From assembly GCA_000934455.1 (NCBI GenBank), contig KN892204.1, positions 14,439-50,850 on the forward strand: a stretch of 36,412 bases of DNA, in the 5' to 3' direction. Both the position numbers and the translations under genes were made by a program. Origin of the DNA: Apostichopus parvimensis (lineage: Eukaryota; Echinodermata; Holothuroidea; Aspidochirotida; Stichopodidae). The notes under the pieces are model-generated. The model was not told the origin of the DNA. It searched no databases and was given only the letters and a program-made list of their open reading frames with translations. Positions 11,921 to 22,162 of the stretch are shown piece after piece. How positions within the stretch are numbered: position 1 is the first letter of the stretch; the number at the start of each line of letters is the position of its first letter.

Positions 11921-12702
11921 TCAAATTTATTTCTTCTGATTTCATCATTACTAATAGAAGCAATTGTTAGAGCTTAATTTCAATTTTCTCACTCCTCCGG
12001 ATATTAAATTGTAGATACAAAATTTCACTGCAATTAATATTTGATTTTGCATTCCACTATTAATGCAAAAGTTAAAACTAAATTTATACTTTCAAATTTG
12101 GCTTTTTAAGTAGCATTTTGCATGTGGCTGCTATTTTGCATTTGTTACAACTTAGAACCTTGGGGTACGTTAGGAGGGTAACTGGTTGACTACTTTAACA
12201 ATACAGTAGTTACTCCATTGATACTATACTACATACAAGCTGCAGCCATGGTTCTGATGTTACTGACATACAGTCCTGGTAAAACATAATTTAAATCTCT
12301 CACGCACATGACGGAATATGAGCACCACAATTTCTTAATTCCGTAGAGATCGACTGCATGCATGGAGGGAAGAGGCATGGTAAGGGAATGTTTCGATCAT
12401 ACCATCGATTTTCATATTTTTAGGCAATATTTTATTTCAACCTGGCCATCATCAGATTACTCAAAATTATAATAATGTAATGAGAGACTTTTGTTTTAAG
12501 CTTCCATAAGACATTGTAACGTTACAGCAGCTCGTGATACAATTACTTGCATATATGGCCTACACGAGACGGAGTCGTTCTAAAAGTCTGCGCAACACCA
12601 TGAATGTTCACTTTCCTGTCTCTAACTCGCAAAGTGGCGTTTAAATACCGAAATGTAATAAGCTCCCATAACACCTTGCTGTCAGTCATACGGTAAGCTT
12701 AC
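11921..12702. other. Non-coding stretch
   Basis: AT-rich. A 33-nt plus-strand segment near 12340-12372 sits between an acceptor-like 'ttcttaattccgtag' and a GTAAGG donor but is open in all frames, so it carries no coding evidence. Nothing else is seen. Confidence 0.4.
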
Positions 12703-12758
12703 CTTTTAAATGCAGTGTACTTGTGCCTTTCCAGGTGGATAATATTTCTCAAAGTCTC
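12703..12758 (-). CDS. Exon candidate, 56 nt
   Basis: On the minus strand, 'ctaacacaatctccattggcag' forms a usable acceptor. The 56-nt segment ends TTTAAAAG before GTAAGC, a close match to the donor consensus. Only one frame is open throughout: ETLRNIIHLERHKYTAFK plus two leftover bases. It starts in phase 0, which would accept the exon at 35418-35463 as its upstream partner. It ends with two extra bases, so it cannot be followed directly by the phase-0 exon at 838-951. Including it therefore needs another exon not seen here. A decoy is quite possible. No family is recognised. Confidence 0.3.
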
Positions 12759-14143
12759 CTGCCAATGGAGATTGTGTTAGCCACCAGGGACCTAAGACTA
12801 TTCAAATGGATGGGAGCTTAAGGCTATGCCCCTATTGGGTGTCACCAATTCAATCATTTTGCAAGAGGATCTTCAGAGGTCTTACCAATAGCTAACCAGG
12901 AACATTTTCGTTTCCAATAAAGCAGTGCTTTTTTTTTCTCTTAATTTCTCTCTCTCGTTTTTCTGCATTACTCACCATGGGAGGAGAATGACAAGAATTA
13001 ATCCTGCTGTCTATGATGTAGCTCAGTTAATATCAACATTACTGAATGACAAACGGGTTTAAAGCTGGTTGCTTTCTGTACAAGGATCGCCTTAACCGAG
13101 CTTTGTAGAATTTGTTGACAAAAGAGTATAAAACGATGATTCCAGCTCTCAACCAATCGGATCCCACACGTCAGGGTGTGATGTGAATCACTGCCAGGTG
13201 GCTGTTTGCCAGGTGCTTACAGCTCATTGGACTCATCAACAATTTTTATTCTTAATTATTGATCAAGCCACTTCACTCTGTACTGAGTGTATATTTATAG
13301 TTTTAACACCAAATCAAAAATGGAAAATTAAGTCCAGTGCTTAGACGATAAAATTTAGAGAGACCCCGTGCTAGACGAAATCTACGACTGTGCATGACTA
13401 TAAGGGACGGGAGAAGGGGGTAGGACTTAAAATATTGTCACTAATTATGCAAAATAATTGTAACCATGTTGAACTTCCACTTTAACATACAAAGGAACAC
13501 AGCTGGATATTAAGTTACTCGGGTATTAATTAGGGTACATACAGGTAGGCATGGAACCATTGTTTTTGATGGCAATACAGATCTATATGGTGCTTTGGTA
13601 CCACCTTAAGCATGGGTGGAGTATATTTAATATACAGAGTGAGATATAGAAACCTAGTCAATATCCACCTCATATAAAGCTCTATATAAAGTTGTTAAAC
13701 TTGATGTAGGGAGTGGCATTTACTACAGAAATGATTGCTTTTGGTTTTGTCTTGTTGGTTTTGTGAAGGATTGACATGATATATCTTGTATTCTCTCCAG
13801 GGAAATATAAAACTGAGCGATCACTCCTATAAATTGTTACAGCTCAGTTAGACTATTTTAGTGTCACTCCATTCACGTACCCTCATCTTTTGCAGGCTTT
13901 CACCACGTGAAAGACTAAACTGGGAATGGTACAATATCCTAAACTAATAGATTGCATTTACACGATAGGGCAGGCTGAACAACAGCAGTGACATGTAGGA
14001 CAAAGGCACATAGTGTTCAATACTGTACCTTGTAATGACTGGAATAGTCAATGAAACTATGAAAGAAGTTACAATGTTAACCTAAAGATATGATTGTTCA
14101 CAAAATGATCGCCCATGTGCTATATTGTATGACAGAGCTCAAA
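12759..14143. other. Non-coding stretch
   Basis: AT-rich, with a T9/CT run near 12930-12955. A donor-like 'catggtgagtaatg' on the minus strand near 12975 has no in-frame exon in front of it. No supported feature. Confidence 0.4.
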
Positions 14144-14281
14144 TACTATATATTGTATTTAGTTGGAGATACTGTAATATATATTGTATTTAGTTGGAGA
14201 TACTGTAATAGTTGGAGAAACTGTACTTTATATTGTATTTAGTTGGAGATACTATACTATATATTGTATTTAGTTGGAGAT
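14144..14281. repeat. 31-bp tandem array cut by the assembly gap
   Basis: Five copies of a unit containing 'tattgtatttagttggagat' are present. The word AGTTGGAGA recurs at 14161, 14192, 14210, 14241 and 14272: spacing 31 bp, with one copy shortened to 18 bp. The sequence turns to N in mid-unit, so the array very likely continues into the gap. Chance frames through array and gap have no meaning. Confidence 0.95.
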
Positions 14282-15164
14282 NNNNNNNNNNNNNNNNNNN
14301 NNNNNNNNNNNNNNNNNNNNNNNNNNNNNNNNNNNNNNNNNNNNNNNNNNNNNNNNNNNNNNNNNNNNNNNNNNNNNNNNNNNNNNNNNNNNNNNNNNNN
14401 NNNNNNNNNNNNNNNNNNNNNNNNNNNNNNNNNNNNNNNNNNNNNNNNNNNNNNNNNNNNNNNNNNNNNNNNNNNNNNNNNNNNNNNNNNNNNNNNNNNN
14501 NNNNNNNNNNNNNNNNNNNNNNNNNNNNNNNNNNNNNNNNNNNNNNNNNNNNNNNNNNNNNNNNNNNNNNNNNNNNNNNNNNNNNNNNNNNNNNNNNNNN
14601 NNNNNNNNNNNNNNNNNNNNNNNNNNNNNNNNNNNNNNNNNNNNNNNNNNNNNNNNNNNNNNNNNNNNNNNNNNNNNNNNNNNNNNNNNNNNNNNNNNNN
14701 NNNNNNNNNNNNNNNNNNNNNNNNNNNNNNNNNNNNNNNNNNNNNNNNNNNNNNNNNNNNNNNNNNNNNNNNNNNNNNNNNNNNNNNNNNNNNNNNNNNN
14801 NNNNNNNNNNNNNNNNNNNNNNNNNNNNNNNNNNNNNNNNNNNNNNNNNNNNNNNNNNNNNNNNNNNNNNNNNNNNNNNNNNNNNNNNNNNNNNNNNNNN
14901 NNNNNNNNNNNNNNNNNNNNNNNNNNNNNNNNNNNNNNNNNNNNNNNNNNNNNNNNNNNNNNNNNNNNNNNNNNNNNNNNNNNNNNNNNNNNNNNNNNNN
15001 NNNNNNNNNNNNNNNNNNNNNNNNNNNNNNNNNNNNNNNNNNNNNNNNNNNNNNNNNNNNNNNNNNNNNNNNNNNNNNNNNNNNNNNNNNNNNNNNNNNN
15101 NNNNNNNNNNNNNNNNNNNNNNNNNNNNNNNNNNNNNNNNNNNNNNNNNNNNNNNNNNNNNNNN
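14282..15164. other. Assembly gap, 883 N
   Basis: Unbroken run of N. It begins inside the 31-bp tandem array and ends in unique sequence, as expected where short reads could not span a satellite. The written length may be an estimate. Confidence 1.
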
Positions 15165-15213
15165 AAGAGAAGTCAGAAGTATATACTACAGAGGATCTGT
15201 GTGATAGACATAC

Positions 15214-15391
15214 CATTATTATACACCATTTGCCCTAATTGGTGATGCTCCATTAGTTTCACTGTTGAATCACACTGTGTACGGAGATTCACCATCGCAT
15301 GTTTCTTAATATCGCTCTGGCTACTAAATGCCTCTTTATCCCCCTCCAAGAAACCTTGACTACCTCTTAACAACCTCCCTAGATAGTTTCC
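15214..15391 (-). CDS. Coding-like segment downstream of a frame break, ~59 codons
   Basis: This minus-strand frame runs from a stop at 15392-15394 through GNYLGRLLRGSQGFLEGDK, then SQSDIKKHAMVNLRTQCD and KLMEHHQLGQMVYNN, to a possible donor (AATG followed by GTATGTC). Its composition is balanced and protein-like. It continues, shifted by one frame, from the open frame at 15396-15593, and the two overlap at about 15360-15391. The likely explanations are one exon with a one-base error next to the gap, a decayed gene copy, or a chance neighbour. A 79-nt intron using GTGAGG at 15395 and a later 'tagccag' would also keep frame, but it lacks a pyrimidine tract. Family not recognised. Confidence 0.3.
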
Positions 15392-15395
15392 TCAC

Positions 15396-15593
15396 CCGTG
15401 ACATCTCCGCAAACACCAAAGAACCATTCACGTGCATCGAAATACAGTCGGAGGACACTTCAAGTATGATCTCCTCGAGTGTACGAGCATGAGACCTCAT
15501 AGAAACTACTGATTTCAACACGACAAGACGGGAGAGAAAGATAAATGCGATGAAGTTGACGAGATATATCCCTGAAGTGGACCATAATTTCAT
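15396..15593 (-). CDS. Candidate first exon with hydrophobic N-terminus, 66 codons
   Basis: An ATG in acceptable context (A at -3) opens MKLWSTSGIYLVNFIAFIFL, a hydrophobic stretch at residues 8-28 consistent with a signal peptide or signal anchor. A polar part follows (MRSHARTLEEIILEVSSDC, then MHVNGSLVFAEMSR). A CGG/GTGAGG donor in phase 0 ends it at 15396. Without that splice the frame reaches a stop at 15360. The frame stays open upstream of the ATG for 11 further codons. CpG is clearly denser than in the flanks, as in exons or promoters. The phase-0 end would fit the exon at 838-951. It may instead belong with the shifted frame at 15214-15391. I do not recognise the protein. Confidence 0.4.
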
Positions 15594-15854
15594 TTTAATT
15601 CTCCAATTAGCAGGGGAAAAGTAGCCAAACTAATTAACTCCGAAAGAAAATGTCACTCAGGGGTGACTCTCTCTGAATTAAATTATAGAGAGTAAACTGA
15701 TCTTCAGTCGAAAAATAAAATCGGGTGAAAACGACCAATCTTCCAGATTTCTTGAAGACGACGTACAAAACTTCAGTGAAATGGAGAGAAGAGTTGTAAA
15801 ATAGTTTGTTTTGTTTTGTCTTGAATTTTTTGTTTGTTTATTGTGTTTGGACAG
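15594..15854. other. Possible upstream region of the 15396-15593 exon
   Basis: In minus-strand terms this precedes the candidate start codon. It contains several CpG-bearing words (for example 'gacgacgtac') and ends in the T-rich run that serves as pyrimidine tract for the plus-strand segment at 15855. A minus-strand frame (15678-15905) crosses it without any recognisable domain. No core promoter element was certain. Confidence 0.25.
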
Positions 15855-15893
15855 AGCGAACAGTTTGCTATAACTAACAAAATGATACGTGAG
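15855..15893 (+). CDS. Exon candidate, 13 codons, phase 0 to phase 0
   Basis: A strong acceptor (T-rich run ending 'ttattgtgtttggacag') is followed by 39 nt open in only one of three frames, SEQFAITNKMIRE, then GAG/GTAAAA. Both junctions are in phase 0, so it could be a frame-preserving cassette exon. It lies on the plus strand only 262 nt from the minus-strand start codon candidate. Very short, so coding content cannot be judged alone. Confidence 0.3.
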
Positions 15894-16600
15894 GTAAAAT
15901 GCCACAATTCCAATGTTGGTTTTAAAATTATTTATTTATTAAATTATTTAGTGTCCGTCGGTGACCAGTTTGGTATACGGAAGATCTGCAATGAGTAGCT
16001 GGCTACTTTTTCCATGGTAGGCAGTTCACTATATGTCCAATGAGCAGTGAGGCACATGACACATTCAGAAAGTTGGTTAGAAGTGAATCAGATTGTTATT
16101 TGAACATCAGTGACCAGTTTGGTACACTGTAGATCTACAACATGCCATGAATAGTTTGCAAGATGGCCTGGTAGGCAGTTTGCTACTTTTGGAATCTGAC
16201 GGTAAAATTGAGTATTGCTTAAAAGAATCATTCCTGAGGGACGCAATGTGGTACAGTATGTAAAGAAGATGACAAATGTTAGCCTAAGTCATATAGTTTT
16301 GTACTGTAGCTTAGGCCTTCAACTTTCATTAGAATTGGTATTAGACCTACTGTACACTACCATACCTTACATGCGCAGACTAAACAACATAGCATTGTCA
16401 TTGGTTAACTATATTGATATTACGTTTGTTTGAGTAGAATTTCTGTCATTCTCCTCAAACAGGACGAGTTGTTTGAACATTTGTTTGTCAAGCCTGATGT
16501 TCTTGTTGTAAGGTAGCAGAGCACTAAAACCTACAGTACGGCCCTACTCAGTACTACTGTACATTTGACTTATTTCTGATGACAAACATAATTTTCTCAC
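15894..16600. other. Non-coding stretch with a diverged local duplication
   Basis: Two related passages, around 15961-16040 and 16110-16190, share 'gtgaccagtttggta', 'agatct' with 'gaagatctgcaatgag' against 'gtagatctacaacatg', and 'ggcagtt'. They look like an old tandem duplication of about 145-150 bp. The ORF at 16215-16433 has no recognisable content. Confidence 0.45.
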
Positions 16601-16644
16601 CTTTGCACAGTGCTGTAAATCCCAAGTTATGGCCTAATTTATGA
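16601..16644 (-). CDS. Exon candidate, 44 nt
   Basis: On the minus strand 'atcaacttttttgtgcag' is a strong acceptor and CAAAG/GTGAGA a strong donor. Of three frames only one is open: one base, then HKLGHNLGFTALCK, then one base. HxLGHNLG resembles the HELGHNLG zinc-binding core of reprolysin (ADAM-type) metalloproteases, but the catalytic glutamate position holds lysine and no flanking protease sequence is visible. It starts in phase 2, so it does not follow the phase-0 exon at 35418-35463. Probably a decoy; the resemblance may be chance. Confidence 0.22.
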
Positions 16645-17160
16645 CTGCACAAAAAAGTTGATTATTTGGGTTATGTGAACTTTAATATTTGAACAAACTT
16701 ACTTGACATACACAAGAGGTACTATAAAGACTGTCTACCTTGCTTGTAACTCCTTGTCTTTAATCCATGAAAACACAAACCCATCCATTTCAAAATCATA
16801 AATTATTGTGTGGGTGTGCATAAGTACATGGCATCACAGACGTATGATCAGAGATCATTACGTAAAATTTAGGTGGACAACATATAAGATCTAGATTCTG
16901 AAAATTTAGTGCAATGAACTAAAGAAACTAAAAAAAAACAATATGGCCACTGAAAAATGTAATCCACACATTGTAAATGTACATACTGAATATGCATGTA
17001 TCTTATCAAAGTTAAAGGGGGGCAGTATCAGCATACTACATTTATGATAAATTATCACTTAAGTGTGTACTCAATACATAATCAGTTTAGTTTGGTCAGC
17101 TCTATTAATTATTTCAAATGTACTTGAACCAAATTCAATCTACATGTATGAGGATGTACA
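16645..17160. other. Non-coding stretch
   Basis: AT-rich, without exon-like segments, RNA genes or clear repeats. Confidence 0.5.
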
Positions 17161-17640
17161 TCTATTATATTCTGTACTAGGAGAAACAGACACCTGTAGA
17201 TAACATATTTTAAGCTGTAATATTAAGTACTATTAAAGAGACACAGACACCTGAAGATAATATATTTAAAGATATTATATTAAGTACTAGGAGACACCAG
17301 AAGATAAAATATTTGACTATATTATATTAGTACTAGGAGACACAGACATCTGAAGATCATGTACATATTTTAAGATATTATATGAAGTACTAGGAGGCAC
17401 AGACATCTGAAGTGAATATATTTTACGATATTATATAGTACTGTAGTACTGAGATAATAAAATAAGTATTGAGATACTATACTAAGTACTGAGATACATA
17501 CTTAGTACATTAGTACTGTGGAACTATTCATATACTAAGTATAGAGATAACATAATAAGTACTGAGACACTATAATAAGTATTGAGACACTATACCAAGT
17601 ACCAAGATACATTAAGTAACGAGATATTGTACAGACCTTA
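17161..17640. repeat. Compound satellite: ~46-57 bp units passing into ~20 bp units
   Basis: The left part (to about 17440) has five to six copies keyed by 'gtactaggagacacagacat' and relatives, starting near 17174, 17228, 17284, 17330 and 17387. Each copy is followed by 'gaagata' and an AT-rich 'agatattatattaa' arm. The right part (about 17450-17625) is built from shorter units like 'aagtactgagatactatact'. The short unit resembles part of the long one, suggesting both grew from one ancestor. Confidence 0.85.
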
Positions 17641-19659
17641 TCTTCAGATGAGTACACACAACTTCTAACTTTACACAATGAATGTATACAGTTTTGTAAC
17701 ACCTTCCATGGGCATTTTAAGTCATTTAAACCTAATCCCTTTTACAGAGTGCTTACAAGTTTTCTCGTTATGGGTAAAGAAAAGCTGCTTATAAGTAGCG
17801 GTGAGTGAATGATAAGCTGACAGGCTGGAACAGGTCTGTCACTCTGACCACGCTAGCTGACAGTATAAAAGTAAAGACTGATGTGTGGTACATTGGATGA
17901 CTAATCGTAGCATTATAGGAGGTTATGGCCAGTTTAATTGAGAAGGTCTTACATGGATGGACAGCTATTAGCTTAAGAGTACATCATATCCTCCATGAAC
18001 TATATATGGAACTACACGTTTACAACAAGTTTTACAAACTAAAGGTCTGCCCTAACCACTAATTATTTAAAGTAGTAAAGTTGATGTTATCAAACTGCCA
18101 TTGGCTATGAGGAGCTGCTACTTAATTTTCCCATTTTTCATTGGCTGCAAATTAAGTGCCATTGCAACGAACATGTGTTTGTCATATTCCACATCATACC
18201 ATGTACCCTCTGGAGTTATTAAGCAAGATATTTGTCACTCATCTTTATGAGCTTCCCTTCACCAAAAGATACTTCCATTAATTTTAAACATTTTTCACAA
18301 CAGCAGCCTTGTATTTCTGGGAGGATTTATTTAGATAGAAAGATGGCTGAGAGGCTGTATTTTATTTAGTACGACTGACTTTATACAATACTACTAGTTT
18401 TACTGTACTGTATAATGAATATGTGACACATATAATCATATATCATTCTTTGCTCAATTAATTTCATATTTTTTTGTTGATTTCTTTTTTTTAATCTCCT
18501 TCTAAACCTGTTCGCTTGCACTCTACTCACTCATTTCATTTCAGAGTTTTGTGTTGAATTTGGTCAGTTATCAATAATATCTGAGAATAAAATCCCTGAA
18601 GAACCTGAATTTGTTTCCTTGGACTATCTCAACTTAAAATTGAAATAACTTCAACTTTTCTTCTTCGTTGTGACTTGTTGTTTGTCAATGAGACACAAAT
18701 CTTCATCAGAATCATCTGAAGTATAAAAGTTTCATTTGTTGAAAACCTGAACCATTTCTCCATCATGTGTTTTGGTTTGATCTTATTATACAATTTTATA
18801 TTTATTTGGAGTACAATGCAGCAGCTTTTAGTATACTTGATTATAACTCACAAACTGAGGATTTAAATTAGCCAGCACACATGTTGTACATACTAGTGTA
18901 GGCCAATATTTGACAAGGTTTGAGGCCTTCAGCACACATGTACTGGTAGATGTAGTAAATATTGGCAAACATGCGTTCTGTAATGTCACACTGTGTGGGT
19001 AATTAAGTTACGTACACCAACACCCATAGCTAAAAATGTTAAAACAACAACATCAGTACTTGGTATAAAAAGAACTTAAAATTTAAATATAGTACATTGA
19101 CATGTTTTCATACTCTCTTTTCTGCTAATAACTTGAATACTGTTCATCTGCATGCACCCATAAATCATTCTTAAATTCCTCGATCTGTTTGGTTTCTCGA
19201 ACTAGAGAATTTCCAACTCATGCAACAGAGATGTTCAAGTTTAGTGCTTCATTCATATGAAGTTCATACGCTCTCCCCTTCAGCAATGCACTTTTACCAA
19301 TTGTCAGTTAATACATCAAGTATATAATTAAGTAGTAAATTTATGTACTTTTAATTTTACAGAAACGGCAACGATGGCAGGTCTCATAGCATTCAATGTA
19401 CACTGCCATCAGAGTCAGGCGATCTTTCACCACATCGGGCCCTACTTCTAAATCAAATTACGCATATTAGTTGCGTATTTAAATCACTGAATACCTTCAC
19501 CCCAAAGCCCCAATTTCTGTTTGCATGTGATTCTCTTTGAAAGGTAATAATACACTCGCTGGTAATTAATAGAACAGTAAGAACGTGCTGATCGAGAATT
19601 CATTTCATTTCTCTTCTCTTCTGCTTTCTTTATTTTTCGTTGTCTTTTCTCTTCTTCAG
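17641..19659. other. Non-coding stretch
   Basis: About 2 kb of AT-rich sequence without a 60-codon frame, tRNA-like element or long repeat. It ends in a long pyrimidine-rich run (about 19595-19659) that leads into the exon candidate at 19660. Confidence 0.55.
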
Positions 19660-19713
19660 TGAAACAAAAACAAAAAGGGGAGAGAGAGAAAAATCAGCTC
19701 AATTAATTTATCG
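19660..19713 (+). CDS. Exon candidate, 54 nt, phase 2 to phase 2
   Basis: The acceptor is among the best in the window: dozens of pyrimidines ending 'ttttctcttcttcag'. The segment reads one base, ETKTKRGEREKSAQLIY, then two bases (CG), followed by GTGAGA. The other two frames contain stops. The start and end phases match, so inclusion would keep frame. The peptide comes from purine-rich, partly repetitive DNA (GAGAGAGAG), so composition is poor evidence. Its end phase does not match the start of the plus-strand candidate at 29417. Family unknown. Confidence 0.25.
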
Positions 19714-19974
19714 GTGAGAAAAGAGCCAACAGTTGTATTTTAGTCTGAAAGCGACAGGTGCTGTGAGGGACTATAAACAGCTGTAGCAGCAGAACTGGAA
19801 AACATGGGCAAGCATGGTGTGAAACGGATCAATACAAGGAGACATCTTGCTTGGTGTGACGACGAGATCCAATCAAAGAACCAACAGTAGCTACACAATA
19901 GCAGCATTTACCGCCTGACTACCTGTGTATGCATCTCTCAATTCAAGCAGTTTACTGTGTATACATGGTTGGAA

Positions 19975-20311
19975 CAATCAAGCAGCCTAGTCATACTGTA
20001 CTATTAACGACTGTATTTACATCACATCATCATGTAGTGGTGTGTGTGTATCTTCCAGTGTGTTCAAACTCTTATGTAGTAGTGAATTACTTACTGTAGC
20101 CGCAGTGTGGAGACTACATATATGTGCAGTATACAGACCACATGAATAACAATCAGCCTAGTTATGCTGTAGTATTAACAACTGTATTTACATCACATCA
20201 TCATGTAGTGGTGTGTGTGTATCTTCCAGTCTGTTCAAACTCTATGTAGTAGTGAATTAGTCAGCTACATGTGTGGGGACTACATGTGCAATATACAGAC
20301 CACATGAATAA
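19975..20311. repeat. Tandem duplication, unit about 175 bp
   Basis: Copy 1 is 19975-20149 and copy 2 is 20150-20311. Both carry 'cagcctagt', 'ttacatcacatcatcatgta', 'gtggtgtgtgtgtatcttcc' and 'cagaccacatgaata'. Copy 2 is shorter by small deletions. Similarity is high, so the event looks fairly recent. Confidence 0.92.
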
Positions 20312-21925
20312 TGACATTTCAGCCAGCTCTATGAAGAGAGGGCCTATTCGAGGACCAGCTTCATAAGCTGGGGCTTCCGGCAACCAAGGACTTCTCAAGC
20401 TGCAGTATGTAGGTACTACAGTGTCACAGCTGGGACTACATGTGTGGTACTATAGTGCAGTACTACTGTATGTTGTGGCAAGGTTGGCAACAGTTGTTTA
20501 TGACCAGTGATTTATGATGCCATAACCATACAAGAACAGATTAAACACTGGTTCAATCCCTACAGTGGTGAATGGAGATCAAACTGCATTGCAGTACTCC
20601 AAGTGAATGTAAACAAGAGATATATAGGTACCCTATGTGGGATGATTTACACACTCAGGTATAAATTTCACCCTATCAGTTGTACATGTATGTAGTGATC
20701 ATGAAAAACAACCCTCCTTTTAAAGTATATTTTATTCTTCATCCACGGACATCTATAGATCAAATTCTAGAACAAACCCTCAACCCATCAATATACAGTA
20801 GTACATTCAACCGAACTAGTTATACCTTTGGCCTTGCACGGAATTACTGCAACATTTTTACGAGAACTAGTAAAAGATGGCTGCCATATCAAAAGCCATC
20901 AGTTTGCAAGTGTGCATCAAGCTGTTCTTTTCTGTATGAGTCAATTTAGTTTTGTGACATGCATGTCTACAATGTTGGCAAATAATATTGTGTGTTGAAA
21001 GGACTCCAGCTTTTGGTGATTTACGGTACATTAGACAGCAGCTTTGGTCACATTTGATTTAACATAGAACATGAAATGTGTTATTTACTTACAACACACA
21101 GTGTCCCTTTAACCACAAAGACAAGAACCACATGTAAGGTACAGAACTTAAAACAGGAAGTTTGTAAACTTGTGAAGGTTAATTCTGTGTGCCAGACTGC
21201 ATATATAAGGATTCCACCAAGAATGGTAGTAAATAGAAGTTGATTTATACTACTTTATAGAGATGGTTCCTCTTCCAAGGAATTCAAACTGTCAATGTTG
21301 AACTTTTGTGGAAGTTTGTACCAGACTACATTTCAAAAATCTGTTTAGTTGTGATACCAAAGGACAGCTTTCAAACAAGTGACTTTTGGTTTCCAAATTT
21401 GCCTTAAATATCACTTGAGTGAATGTTGACTGCTGTCTTAAAACTTCAATATTTGGGATTTCACATGCCTCCATCTAACAAATGTACAAATTGCCACTCT
21501 TAAGATATGATCAATTATTTCAACTTTATCTTCTAAAAGTTCGCCTTGGTCAGTGTCTGAAAATAAAAGACTCTCCCACCAAGATGAGAGGCTTTTTCTG
21601 TTTGTAATGCCCTCACTTCATATTGCTGCACAAGGCAGTATCTAATTATATCTTCATACATTAACACACTTTAAAAATTATTTCAGGGTTGTAAACTCTG
21701 CCAAAAAGTACCCCAAAATTTTACAGTTTTAAATCATAACACAAAGTCCTAACAGAAAGCAAAGTATTTGATTTCAGCTAATTTTAGTCTGGTTTTGTTT
21801 TTCTATTAACTTCTATTCGCCTATCATCAATTCCAATCCACGCCGACTTTTGCTTTTATAAATATATATATATCAAGTGAGAAGACTAAATTCATGCATA
21901 TTTCATGTGATAATATCACCTCTAA
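20312..21925. other. Non-coding stretch
   Basis: AT-rich. The frames at 20507-20695, 20680-20949 and 21292-21474 have no recognisable content or splice context. A 'gtgtccctttaa' word near 21102, with similar words near 7750 and 23646, is the only hint of repeat-family ends. No TIR pair was found. Confidence 0.4.
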
Positions 21926-22162
21926 TCAATCACCTATTCTTCCTTCAGATAGAGGCCAAACTTTTGTCTTGAGAAAACTTTCTCGTCCCTGTTTCTTCTT
22001 CTCCGGCACAAGCCAACCACCTTTGCAATCCTTTGGGAATATTACTCTCTTATTTGGAGTTTTTTTTTCTTGAAATGCAATCATCTCATCAATACTCATG
22101 AAAAATGCATAACCCAAAGGAAACCACTTCCAGTAGTCACCAATGCATGTCAAATCTGCCAA
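21926..22162 (-). CDS. Uncharacterised ORF, low support
   Basis: On the minus strand a frame of about 90 codons between stops gives a protein-like sequence (TCIGDYWKWFPLGYAFFMSI, then KRVIFPKDCKGGWLVPEKKK and QGRESFLKTKVWPL). It has only a poor acceptor ('caaaagacttggcag') and a weak donor (AATAG/GTGATT). Frames of this length are expected several times by chance in sequence this AT-rich. The piece KKKQGRxxFLK also appears in another minus-strand frame near 11620-11655. It could be an exon, an old transposon fragment or chance. Confidence 0.2.
   Translation of the reverse strand: MADLTCIGDYWKWFPLGYAFFMSIDEMIAFQEKKTPNKRVIFPKDCKGGWLVPEKKKQGRESFLKTKVWPLSEGRIGD

Noticed and set aside
13010-13040. 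A-box-like 'tagctcagttaa'
   Set aside because: The last two bases do not fit and there is no B box downstream.
14212-15245. Long ORFs of over 300 codons on both strands
   Set aside because: They are produced by reading through 883 N; the real bases are only a few codons at each edge and lie in a satellite.
20545-20565. B-box-like 'ggttcaatccc'
   Set aside because: One base off in register, with no A box at proper spacing upstream.
20990-21115. Possible MITE ending in 'gtgtccctttaa'
   Set aside because: The candidate opposite end ('ttgaaaggactcc') matches poorly and no target-site duplication was found.
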